Source: Devosia naphthalenivorans (lineage in GTDB: Bacteria > Pseudomonadota > Alphaproteobacteria > Rhizobiales > Devosiaceae). From it: a stretch of 64,000 nucleotides of DNA. The notes under the pieces are model-generated. The model worked only from the letters and a program-made list of their open reading frames with translations, had not been told where the DNA came from and ran no database searches. The position numbers were made by a program, and so were the translations under genes. Below, piece after piece: positions 30,050 to 37,854 of this stretch; position 1 is the first letter of the stretch, and each line of letters starts with the position of its first letter. The stretch lies in the NCBI RefSeq assembly GCF_003056355.1, contig NZ_PYVW01000001.1:186001-250000 (forward strand), written 5' to 3'.

Positions 30050-31231
30050 CTATTCGGGCTGCTGGTCCTTGCCGGTGTAGATCTCCTCGACCCAATACTG
30101 GTCGCGGCGGTCGAAGCCATTGAAGGGGGTAAGCGATGCCTGGGTGTAGGCGCCCATCAGGCCGAATTCGATCCAGTCGTCTTCATCGATGTCGGCGGGC
30201 AGGGTGAACACCTGGGGCAGTACGTCGTAGCTGTCGCAGGTCGGGCCCCAGATGGTGAACTCGGAGAACTCAGCGTCGTTGTCATGCACGCGCGGGCCGC
30301 GCCAGACGCGGACCGGCGGCGTGAAGTGCATGAATTTAACTTCCATCAGCGATCCATAGGCGCCGTCATTGACATAAACCGATTGGCCGCCGCGTTGGTG
30401 CTTGACGCGCAGCAGCAGCGAGGTGGAGGACGTGACGAGCGCGCGGCCGGGCTCGATGATGAGTTCGGGCTTGCGCTTTTCGCCGAAGTGATCGTTGACG
30501 GCGGTCGCGATGGTCTCGAAGTAGTAGTCCATCGGCGGGGCTTCGCTGGTCGGGTACGGGGCCGGGTAGCCGCCGCCGATATTGAGGCGTTTCAGCTCGA
30601 TGCCCGCTTCGTCAACGATGCGGGCGGCTGCGGCGATGTGGCGCTCATAGGCGTAGGCGTCTTCGCACTGCGATCCGACGTGGAAGCAGAGGCTGGGCGT
30701 GTAGCCCATCTTCTCGACGGCGGTCACGATTTCGGCCGCGCCCTGTTCCATGACGCCGAACTTGATGCCGAAATCATAGGATTTCAGCGCCTTGCCGGCC
30801 TTGAAACGGGTGGTGACTTCGACATCGCGGCTGGGTGAAACCACGGCGGCGAGCTGGTCTAGCTGCTGGGGATGGTCGATGGTGAAGGAGCGGACGCCGA
30901 ATTCTTCATAGGCGCGCTCGATCTCGCGCTTGTTCTTGATCGGGTTGTTGTAGTGCATGACCGCGCCGGGGGCGAAGTCGCGCACCAACTCCATTTCCCG
31001 GTTGGAGGCGACGTCGAATGCCTTCAAACCTTCTTGATGCAGCTGCGCGATGATGTGTGGCGATGGGTTGCACTTGACGGCATAGGTCAGCAGCCCATCA
31101 AAGCCCTTCCGGAAGACCTTGACGGCCTTGTGAAACTCACGTTCGGAGAACAGAAAAGCCGGAAAATCGGGGGCTTCCGCTGCAATCAGCGCGGAGGTGT
31201 TCGGGTAAACGTGCTTCGGCTCGGTGGTCAT
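30050..31231 (-). CDS. Ornithine/lysine decarboxylase, alanine-racemase-fold type
   Basis: PLP enzyme making putrescine from ornithine (or cadaverine from lysine) in the cytoplasm; 393 residues from the ATG at 31231 (MTTEPKHVYP). The PLP lysine is in YAVKCNP (Lys53). Other marks are HVGSQCED, the phosphate-binding GGGYPAPYP, EPGRALV, and the C-terminal GPTCDSYD whose cysteine completes the active site across the dimer. Earlier in-frame starts run into the non-coding leader. Substrate preference between ornithine and lysine cannot be read from the sequence. It is monocistronic, with its own terminator, and divergent from htrA. Confidence 0.9.
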   Translation of the reverse strand: MTTEPKHVYPNTSALIAAEAPDFPAFLFSEREFHKAVKVFRKGFDGLLTYAVKCNPSPHIIAQLHQEGLKAFDVASNREMELVRDFAPGAVMHYNNPIKNKREIERAYEEFGVRSFTIDHPQQLDQLAAVVSPSRDVEVTTRFKAGKALKSYDFGIKFGVMEQGAAEIVTAVEKMGYTPSLCFHVGSQCEDAYAYERHIAAAARIVDEAGIELKRLNIGGGYPAPYPTSEAPPMDYYFETIATAVNDHFGEKRKPELIIEPGRALVTSSTSLLLRVKHQRGGQSVYVNDGAYGSLMEVKFMHFTPPVRVWRGPRVHDNDAEFSEFTIWGPTCDSYDVLPQVFTLPADIDEDDWIEFGLMGAYTQASLTPFNGFDRRDQYWVEEIYTGKDQQPE

Positions 31232-31328
31232 GGACGACTGGCCTTTCGGGACTTGAAAGTGCGGGAAAAGAAACGCTGCATATAGGGCGAGGGAACCCCC
31301 GGTGCAAACGTTTATTTGACTGGCATTT

Positions 31329-31346
31329 GCGTCACGGGCGTGACGC
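31329..31346. promoter_or_regulatory. Operator-like palindrome upstream of the HtrA gene
   Basis: GCGTCAC and GTGACGC arms around GGGC, 64 bases before the protease start and 98 bases upstream of the divergent decarboxylase start. It may be a binding site for a dimeric regulator. No regulator is identified. Confidence 0.35.
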
Positions 31347-31409
31347 CATTTTGGTGACAGAATCCGGGCGTTTGGCTCGGTTTCAACGCTGGTTCCGGAG
31401 GTTGGTTCA

Positions 31410-32879
31410 ATGTCTTTGCGTGCGCTGCTGCTGGCGAGTGTTGCCGTGGTCGGTTTGGCCGTGGGCGGCACGGTCGCGTTTTCGCCGTGGAACGCACCGA
31501 GCCTGGCGCAGGTCGAAACGCCTGCGGCACCTCCCTCCATCGAAAACCGCATCGTCCCGCAAAGCGATAGCGAAATGCGGCTCAGCTTCGCGCCCGTCGT
31601 GCAAGCGGCCTCGCCATCGGTCGTCAATGTTTACGCGACCCGGATCGAGCAGCAGGCGGTGTCGCCGTTTGCGAACGACCCGTTCTTTTCGCGCTTTTTC
31701 GGCGAGGGGCGATTTCGCAGCCGGCCACGCGAGTCCCAATCACTCGGCTCAGGCGTTATCGTGGATGCCGGTGGGGTCATCCTCACCAACCGGCATGTGA
31801 TCGAGGGCGCGACGGATGTGCGGATTGCACTGTCGGATGGGCGTGAGTTCGCGGTGGATGTGGTGATCGAAGACGAGCAGACCGATCTGGCGGTGCTGCG
31901 CGTTCGCGATCCCGGCAATGCCAATTTCCCGGCGATCCGATTTGCGGATTCGGATTCTCTGCTGGTGGGGGACCTCGTGCTGGCCATCGGCAATCCGTTC
32001 GGCGTTGGCCAGACGGTAACCAGCGGCATCGTCTCGGCACTGGCGCGAACCGGGGTGGAGAGCTCGGATTACGAGTTCTTCATCCAGACCGACGCGGCAA
32101 TCAATCCGGGCAATTCGGGAGGTGCGCTGGTCGATCTCGATGGCAATTTGGTGGGGATCAATACGGCCATCTATTCGCAGACCGGCGGTTCGGTGGGCAT
32201 CGGCTTTGCGATTCCCGCCAATATGGCGCGGCTTGTCGCAGAAGCGGGCATCAGCGGCGGGGAGATCGTGCGACCCTGGTTCGGCGCCAAGATGCAGGCG
32301 GTGAATTCCGATATTGCCGCTAGCCTGGGGATCGCGGCGCCGCATGGGGCTTTGATCACCGAAGTGGCGCCGGACGGGCCCGCTGAGCGAGCCGGGTTCC
32401 GGTCGGGCGACGTCGTTCTGTCGGTCGATGGCGTGGCGGTGGATGATCCGAGCGCGTTCAATTTCCGGCTGGCGACCAAACCGATTGGGCAGACGACACA
32501 GTTGGAGCGCTGGCGTGGTGGAACGAGCGAAACGGTGACATTCACCGTGGAGGCGGCGCCTGTTGCGGGCAGCGATATGATTGCCGTTATAACGGGCAAT
32601 TCGCGGTTTGCGGGAACCAGCGTGCGCCAGATGGATGCCGCCCTGGCCGAGAGCAAAGGGCTGCCATATGACGCAAAAGGGGTGATCGTGACCGCAGTGG
32701 AACCAGGCTCACCCGCCGCGGAGATGGGTTTGCAGGTGGATGATATCATCCTGTCGCTCAATGATGTGGCGATGGAAACAGCGTCGGCGTTCTCGGAAAT
32801 GGCTTCGCAGCGAGTACGGATGTGGCAGATCATTCTGCAACGTGGCGGGCGCGTGATGCGGAGCGTCGTGAGCGGGTAG
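31410..32879 (+). CDS. Periplasmic serine protease of the HtrA/DegP-Q family
   Basis: Envelope quality-control protease and chaperone; 489 residues. An N-terminal hydrophobic signal (residues 4-24, possible cut near SLAQ-V at 34) sends it to the periplasm. The trypsin-like domain has the triad His129 (LTNRHVI), Asp159 (QTDLAVL) and Ser236 (NPGNSGGAL). Two PDZ domains follow, about 280-370 and 395-480. The ATG has a strong CCGGAGG site. Its length and two PDZ domains fit DegP/DegQ, and I cannot decide which. It may belong to an envelope-stress regulon. Confidence 0.93.
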   Translation: MSLRALLLASVAVVGLAVGGTVAFSPWNAPSLAQVETPAAPPSIENRIVPQSDSEMRLSFAPVVQAASPSVVNVYATRIEQQAVSPFANDPFFSRFFGEGRFRSRPRESQSLGSGVIVDAGGVILTNRHVIEGATDVRIALSDGREFAVDVVIEDEQTDLAVLRVRDPGNANFPAIRFADSDSLLVGDLVLAIGNPFGVGQTVTSGIVSALARTGVESSDYEFFIQTDAAINPGNSGGALVDLDGNLVGINTAIYSQTGGSVGIGFAIPANMARLVAEAGISGGEIVRPWFGAKMQAVNSDIAASLGIAAPHGALITEVAPDGPAERAGFRSGDVVLSVDGVAVDDPSAFNFRLATKPIGQTTQLERWRGGTSETVTFTVEAAPVAGSDMIAVITGNSRFAGTSVRQMDAALAESKGLPYDAKGVIVTAVEPGSPAAEMGLQVDDIILSLNDVAMETASAFSEMASQRVRMWQIILQRGGRVMRSVVSG

Positions 32880-32961
32880 GGGGCACGCCCCCTGGTTCGA
32901 GGGCGTGGCAATGCGCTGGCGGTGGCTGGTTGTTCCCGGCGTCATCGGCTAGATAATACTC

Positions 32962-34269
32962 ATGTCCGATCTGTTTGCTGCTGATACCGATGAGAATGAC
33001 CGCGCGCGACCGCTGGCTGACCAGTTGCGGCCGCGATCGCTTGATGAGGTGATTGGGCAGACGCATTTGCTGGGACCCGATGGGACCTTGCGGCGGATGA
33101 TCGCCAGCGGACGGCTTGGGTCTCTCATTCTGTGGGGCCCGCCCGGAACGGGCAAGACGACAGTGGCGCGGTTGCTGGCGGACCAGATCGGGTATCGGTT
33201 CGAGCAAATTTCAGCGGTATTCTCCGGCGTCGCGGACCTCAAGAAGGTGTTCGAGAAGGCGCGATTCGAGCGCTTGAGCGGGCACAAGACGTTGCTTTTC
33301 GTCGACGAGATCCACCGTTTCAATCGGGCGCAGCAGGACGGGTTCCTGCCGGTGATGGAGGATGGCACCGTGGTGCTGGTGGGCGCCACGACCGAGAATC
33401 CATCCTTCGAACTCAATGCCGCTCTGCTGTCACGAAGCCAGGTGCTGCGTTTCGAGTCCCTGGGGCTCGAAGACTTGGAAAAGCTGGTGGAGCGGGCCGA
33501 GGCGCTGACCGGGGCGACGCTGCCGCTGGACGCCGAGGCGCGGCAGACTCTGCTGACACTGGCCGATGGCGACGGGCGCGCCTTGCTGGGACTGGTTGAA
33601 GAGGTGCTGGCTTCGGCCAAGGCCGACGAGACGCTTGACGCCGCCGGACTGCTGACCGTGGTGCAGCGGCGGGCACCGATCTACGACAAGGCGCAGGACG
33701 GGCACTACAACCTTATCTCGGCGCTGCACAAGACGATCCGCGGGTCCGATCCGGACGCCGCCCTCTATTATTTTGCACGCATGCTGGATGCCGGCGAAGA
33801 CCCGCTGTTTCTCGCGCGCCGGCTGATCCGCATGGCGGTAGAGGATATCGGGCTGGCTGATCCTGCGGCGCTGCCGCAGGCCGTGGCAGCGCGCGACGCT
33901 TACCAGATGTTGGGCTCGCCCGAGGGTGAGCTGGCGCTGGCGCAGGTGGTGGTGTACCTGGCGCTCGCGCCCAAATCCAACGCTGTCTACACGGCGTATA
34001 AAGGGGCGGTCAGCGTAGCCAAGGCGACGGGCTCACCCATGCCGCCCATGGTAATCCTCAATGCCCCGACCAAGCTGATGAAGGGCTCTGGCTATGGCGA
34101 GGGTTATGTCTATGACCATGACACGCCCGAGGCGTTTTCCGGTCAGGAGTATTTCCCGGAGAAGATCGGGCGGCAGAGCTTTTACCAGCCGGTGGAACGT
34201 GGCTTCGAGCGGGACCTGCGCAAGCGGATGGATTATTTCGCGCGACTGCGGATGGAAAAGAAGGGGTGA
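32962..34269 (+). CDS. rarA: Replication-associated recombination protein A (MgsA/WRNIP1 family ATPase)
   Basis: AAA+ clamp-loader-like ATPase acting at stalled replication forks; 435 residues. Walker A is GPPGTGKTT (residues 59-67), Walker B VDEIHRF (114-120). The N-terminal PLADQLRPRSLDEVIGQ and sensor 1 stretch GATTENPSFELN are diagnostic, as is the C-terminal YVYDHDTPEAFSGQEY. It follows htrA by 82 bases with only a weak ribosome-binding site, and may be in the same transcript. Confidence 0.96.
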   Translation: MSDLFAADTDENDRARPLADQLRPRSLDEVIGQTHLLGPDGTLRRMIASGRLGSLILWGPPGTGKTTVARLLADQIGYRFEQISAVFSGVADLKKVFEKARFERLSGHKTLLFVDEIHRFNRAQQDGFLPVMEDGTVVLVGATTENPSFELNAALLSRSQVLRFESLGLEDLEKLVERAEALTGATLPLDAEARQTLLTLADGDGRALLGLVEEVLASAKADETLDAAGLLTVVQRRAPIYDKAQDGHYNLISALHKTIRGSDPDAALYYFARMLDAGEDPLFLARRLIRMAVEDIGLADPAALPQAVAARDAYQMLGSPEGELALAQVVVYLALAPKSNAVYTAYKGAVSVAKATGSPMPPMVILNAPTKLMKGSGYGEGYVYDHDTPEAFSGQEYFPEKIGRQSFYQPVERGFERDLRKRMDYFARLRMEKKG

Positions 34270-34282
34270 GCTTGTTCCATCT

Positions 34283-34318
34283 ACCGCGTCATTCCCGCTT
34301 CCGCGGGAATGACGCGGT
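34283..34318. repeat. Palindrome, family C (CGTCATTCCCGC type)
   Basis: ACCGCGTCATTCCCGC and GCGGGAATGACGCGGT form perfect 16-base arms around TTCC. A partial copy of the right end (GGAATGACGCGGTGG) follows directly at 34325. Family C also occurs at 55761-55839 and 61568-61640. Confidence 0.75.
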
Positions 34319-34402
34319 GATAGGAGGAATGACGCGGTGGGTTGGGAAATGCGGCCGATGGGTGAGGGTGGAGTGACCTGGTGATGGCTGAGAAAGTATA
34401 AA

Positions 34403-34783
34403 GTGTATTCCTTCCTGCTTGTCGGCGCTGGTGGCGCCATCGGTGCAATGGCCCGTCATGGGTTTGGCAGCATTGTCGGCCGCCTGTGGTCGATGTCGTT
34501 TCCGCTGGCCACGCTGCTGGTCAATGTTCTCGGCTCACTGGCCATGGGCGTCTTTATCGGCCTAATGGCCCGCTTCCTCCCTGCCTGGCAGAACGAAGCC
34601 CGATTGTTCGTTGCAGTCGGCGTGCTGGGCGGGTTCACCACTTTCTCCTCCTTCTCGCTGGATACGATCGCGCTGATCGAGCGGGGAAACCTGCTTATGG
34701 CTGGCGCCTATGTGCTGTTGTCGGTTGTGGTTTGCCTCGTAGGGCTTTATCTCGGACTTTTGGTGACCCGAGGCGTAGCATGA
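34403..34783 (+). CDS. crcB: Fluoride channel CrcB (Fluc)
   Basis: Dual-topology fluoride exporter in the inner membrane; 126 residues with four predicted helices. Family marks: GGAIGAMARHG near the N-terminus, the pore segment LLVNVLGSLAMG and GFTTFSSFSLDT. The start is a GTG at 34403. The stop overlaps the next gene (ATGA). I looked for a fluoride riboswitch upstream and did not find a convincing one. Confidence 0.95.
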   Translation: MYSFLLVGAGGAIGAMARHGFGSIVGRLWSMSFPLATLLVNVLGSLAMGVFIGLMARFLPAWQNEARLFVAVGVLGGFTTFSSFSLDTIALIERGNLLMAGAYVLLSVVVCLVGLYLGLLVTRGVA

Positions 34784-35766
34784 GTGGCGTTCAACAGCGG
34801 CAGGTAAGTGGCGATGAAGACGGGATGCGTCTCGATCGCTGGTTCGCCACCCATTTCCCGCAGCTTGGCTTTGGGCGGCTGCAGAAACTGATCCGCAATG
34901 GCGAGATCAAGGTCGACAAGGCCAAGGTGACGACAAGCACCCGCCTGTCGCCGGGGCAGACCGTGCGTATTCCTCCCATCGACGATCCGGGTACCCCCAA
35001 GCCGGTGCGCGTGAACGATGATGATGCGCAATTCCTGCGCAGCCTCATTCTATACGAAGACGAAGACATCTATGTCTTCAACAAGCCGCATGGGCTGGCG
35101 GTGCAGGGCGGCAGCGGCACGGTGCGGCATCTGGATGGCATGCTCAAGAGCCTGCCCAACAGCAAGGGCGAGGCGCCGCGGCTGGTGCACCGACTGGACC
35201 GCGATACGTCCGGGTGCCTTGTGGTGGCCAAGACCAAGGCGGCGGCCAGCCATTTCGGTACCGTGTTCCGGTCGCGCTCTGCCCGCAAGATCTATTGGGC
35301 GGTGGTGGCCGGCAATCCGCACCCGCAGCAGGGCGAAATTTCGTGCTTCCTAGCGCGGCAAAGCACGGCCGACGGCGAGCAGATGGTGGTCGTCAAGAAC
35401 GGCACGCCGGGAGCGCAGCATTCCACCAGCTATTATTCCACAACCGATACGGCCAGCCGGCGCTTCGCCTGGGTGACGCTGAAGCCGGTGACCGGGCGCA
35501 CGCACCAGTTGCGCGTGCACATGGCCCAGCTTGGCACGCCGATCATCGGCGACCCGCGCTATTTCAACATCGAGAACTGGCAGGGCGCGCCGGGCTTGAG
35601 CGAAGGGCTGCACCTGCATGCCCGCAGGCTGGCGATTCCCCTGCGCGGTGGCAAGCGCATCGATATCTCCGCGCCCCTGCCGCCACATATGCGCGCGAGC
35701 TTTGAAACGCTGGGGTTCGACCCCGACCGCTATGATGTGGGCGGTGACCCCGAGGACGGCAAATGA
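34780..35766 (+). CDS. RluA-family pseudouridine synthase (RluC/RluD-like)
   Basis: Isomerises uridines in large-subunit rRNA; 328 residues from the ATG at 34780, which overlaps the crcB stop. An S4 RNA-binding domain lies at about 13-65 (DGMRLDRWFATHFPQLGFG). The catalytic motif is HRLDRDTSG (137-145, catalytic Asp140). GRTHQLRVHMA and GDPRYF are the later family motifs. The S4 domain fits RluC or RluD rather than RluA; the exact target uridine is not readable. The frame extends upstream within crcB, but that part is not used. Confidence 0.93.
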   Translation: MSGVQQRQVSGDEDGMRLDRWFATHFPQLGFGRLQKLIRNGEIKVDKAKVTTSTRLSPGQTVRIPPIDDPGTPKPVRVNDDDAQFLRSLILYEDEDIYVFNKPHGLAVQGGSGTVRHLDGMLKSLPNSKGEAPRLVHRLDRDTSGCLVVAKTKAAASHFGTVFRSRSARKIYWAVVAGNPHPQQGEISCFLARQSTADGEQMVVVKNGTPGAQHSTSYYSTTDTASRRFAWVTLKPVTGRTHQLRVHMAQLGTPIIGDPRYFNIENWQGAPGLSEGLHLHARRLAIPLRGGKRIDISAPLPPHMRASFETLGFDPDRYDVGGDPEDGK

Positions 35767-36425
35767 TCCTCGTCATGTTCGACATGGATGGGACCCTGAT
35801 CGACACGCAGGCGCTCATCACCGAGCACATGGCGGCGACGTTTCAGAGTGCGGGGCTTGCGGCTCCGACCCCGGAGCAGTCGCGGCGGGTGATCGGGCTG
35901 TCGCTACCCGTGGCCATGGCGCGATTGGCGCAAACCGATGACGCGGTTCTGGTCGAGCAATTGGTCGACACCTACAAGTCGCATTATCGCGCCTCGCTGC
36001 TGACCGACGCCGGGCGCGAGGGGCTATATCCCGGCGCGCGCGATGCGCTGGACCGGCTCAGCCGGCGCGATGAAATTGTGCTGGGCATTGCCACGGGCAA
36101 GGGGCTCAACGGGGTGCATCGCATTCTGGAACTGCACGGCATTGCCGGCCATTTCAGCACATTGCAGACGCCTGACCACAACCCCAGCAAGCCGCATCCC
36201 GGCATGCTGGAGACGGCCATGCGGGAGACCGGCGCTACGCCGGAGCGGACTGTGATGATCGGCGATACGACATTCGACATCGAGATGGGCGTGGCGGCAA
36301 GGTGCCAGACCATCGGGGTAACGTGGGGCTACCACGATCCGCGCGAGTTGATCGCGGCCGGTGCCGCCACGATGATCGATCAATATGACCAGCTGGATGG
36401 CGCCATAGCCCGGCTGGTGGAGTAA
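35763..36425 (+). CDS. HAD-family hydrolase, phosphoglycolate-phosphatase-like
   Basis: Cytoplasmic phosphatase of 220 residues. HAD motif I is FDMDGTLIDT (nucleophile Asp7, acid Asp9), motif II is in GIATGKG, and motif IV is MIGDTTFDIEMG. The helical cap (residues 15-80) is the Gph/PGMB type. The ATG overlaps the pseudouridine synthase stop by four bases. The substrate is inferred only as a small phosphoester. Confidence 0.9.
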   Translation: MILVMFDMDGTLIDTQALITEHMAATFQSAGLAAPTPEQSRRVIGLSLPVAMARLAQTDDAVLVEQLVDTYKSHYRASLLTDAGREGLYPGARDALDRLSRRDEIVLGIATGKGLNGVHRILELHGIAGHFSTLQTPDHNPSKPHPGMLETAMRETGATPERTVMIGDTTFDIEMGVAARCQTIGVTWGYHDPRELIAAGAATMIDQYDQLDGAIARLVE

Positions 36426-36429
36426 GAAT

Positions 36430-37209
36430 ATGCGCGACCAGCTCGATGATATCCAGAAGCACCTGAACGACGGCTACGGCCGGGCGCAGCACCTCAACAA
36501 GGTCGAACTGCCGAAGCGGTTCTACAAGGAGGTGGCGGCGGGCCCGTTCGAGGGCGGGTTTGTGGTGACGCTGGACGGGCGGCCCGTGCGGACGCCGGGC
36601 AAGAAACTCACTGTCATTGTGCCGGCGGCGCCGATTGCCACGGCCATGGCTGCCGAGTGGGCGGCGCAGGGCGAATTCATTGATCCGGCGACCATGCCGA
36701 TGGTGCGGCTGATCAATTCGGCCGTAGAAAGCGGGGAGGAGATGATCCCTGCGTTTCGCGACGAGATCATCAAGTTCGTCGGCGGTGACCTGCTGCTCTA
36801 TCGGGCCGAGGGACCGCAGGAGCTGGTGTCCGAGCAGGAACTGCAGTGGGACAAGGCGCTGGTGACGGTGGCGCGGCATTTCGGGGTGAGCTTTGCGCCC
36901 ACCATGGGCATAATCCACCAGCCACAACCACAATCGACGCTGGACCGGCTGGCCGAGGCGCTGGTGGGAGAGAATTTGTTCGTGCTGACGGCGCTGGTGT
37001 CGGCGACGGGTCTGACGGGCTCCGGGGTGCTGGCAATCGGGTTATGGCACAAGCTGTTTACCCCGGACCAGGTCTGGGCGGCGGCGCATGTCGATGAGGA
37101 TTACCAGATCAGCCAGTGGGGCGAGGACGAGGAAGCCGCCGAGCGTCGTGCCAAGCGGCGCGTGGAGTTCGATACGGCGGTTGCCGTGCTGGATGCGCTG
37201 CGGAGTTAA
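36430..37209 (+). CDS. ATP12-family F1-ATPase assembly chaperone
   Basis: Chaperone that binds the F1 alpha subunit during ATP synthase assembly; 259 residues. Family signatures are RFYKEVAAGPFEGGFVVTLDG, RPVRTPGKK, ATAMAAEWAAQG and LLYRAEGPQELVSEQELQWD. The family is shared by mitochondria and Alphaproteobacteria. It starts five bases after the HAD gene with a GGAG site, the fourth gene of the crcB-led run. Confidence 0.93.
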   Translation: MRDQLDDIQKHLNDGYGRAQHLNKVELPKRFYKEVAAGPFEGGFVVTLDGRPVRTPGKKLTVIVPAAPIATAMAAEWAAQGEFIDPATMPMVRLINSAVESGEEMIPAFRDEIIKFVGGDLLLYRAEGPQELVSEQELQWDKALVTVARHFGVSFAPTMGIIHQPQPQSTLDRLAEALVGENLFVLTALVSATGLTGSGVLAIGLWHKLFTPDQVWAAAHVDEDYQISQWGEDEEAAERRAKRRVEFDTAVAVLDALRS

Positions 37210-37237
37210 TGAGCCTCCGCCGCGTCCATTCACTCGG

Positions 37238-37266
37238 CCTCGTGGTTCGACAGGCTCACCATGAAG
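37238..37266. repeat. Dispersed repeat, family B (CTCGTGGTTCGACAGGCTCACC type)
   Basis: CCTCGTGGTTCGACAGGCTCACCATGAAG. Its right end forms the last codons and stop of the DHPS-like gene on the minus strand. Further copies are at 44055, 44103, 47823, 47881, 55927 and 56008. Confidence 0.75.
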
Positions 37267-37849
37267 CATCCTGAAAGTGTGTCGTAATGGCGATGAGATC
37301 GTCAACGCGTAGGATGTGGGCGCCCGCGCGGTAGGCTGAGATTGCGGCTTGCGGGAGCATGGGGCCGACGAGAATAGGGTAGCCGGTCCCCTCGGCCAGT
37401 GTTTGGCCAAAATCCAGGATGAGCTGGATGTCAGCGGCCTTGGCGCGAGCGATGGCTAGCGCGCTGGCGCGTGCGATGACCGGCACCTGATGCAGGGCGG
37501 CGATCTCAGCCATTTCCGGTGCGCCTGCGAGGTTGTCCAGATCTACGATGAGACTGGCGCCGGACTGGATGGCCTGATCGGCAACCAGCGGGTTTGTTGT
37601 TGCTATCGCGATGGGCGCGGTAATGCCGGCGGCGATCATCTCGTCCAGCAGCGGAATAATCCGGTCCAGCTCTTGCTGCACGGGCATTGGCGCGACGCCC
37701 GTGGATAGTTGAATCATATCAGCGTCTTGCGCGAGCAAGTTCCAAACTTGATTCGGGCTTGGCTCCTCCAGCATCGCCAGGAGCAGAGGTCTTTTACCCA
37801 GCACCAGCGGCGGTCTGTTGGGCAGGGTGATGGTGTGCCTTGTGTGCAT
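37256..37849 (-). CDS. Degenerate dihydropteroate-synthase-like protein
   Basis: A 197-residue TIM-barrel-like protein. Order and spacing follow dihydropteroate synthase in short form: DADMIQLSTGVAP (strand 2 area), GASLIVDLDNLAG, LILDFGQTL, YPILVGPML and GAHILRVDDL. Key synthase residues are absent: the IDT aspartate is replaced in AIATTNP, the IND asparagine is absent, the SRK lysine is missing and the RVH histidine is Asp. It therefore probably does not make dihydropteroate. It starts five bases after the SLC13 permease stop, suggesting coupling. Its last codons and stop come from a dispersed repeat. Confidence 0.6.
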   Translation of the reverse strand: MHTRHTITLPNRPPLVLGKRPLLLAMLEEPSPNQVWNLLAQDADMIQLSTGVAPMPVQQELDRIIPLLDEMIAAGITAPIAIATTNPLVADQAIQSGASLIVDLDNLAGAPEMAEIAALHQVPVIARASALAIARAKAADIQLILDFGQTLAEGTGYPILVGPMLPQAAISAYRAGAHILRVDDLIAITTHFQDASW

Positions 37850-37854
37850 GGCGC

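Noticed and set aside
29954..30838. 294-codon plus-strand frame
   Set aside because: Antisense to the clearly identified decarboxylase gene and crossing its terminator.
34320..34402. Fluoride riboswitch before crcB
   Set aside because: GATGG and CTGA strings are present, but I could not fit the conserved pseudoknot and CTGATGxCTCC end; there is also little room after the repeat. A covariance-model search would settle it.
37256..37849. Ordinary folP (dihydropteroate synthase)
   Set aside because: The length and strand order are suggestive, but the catalytic Asp, Asn, Lys and His residues are absent and the protein is about 70 residues shorter than the enzyme.
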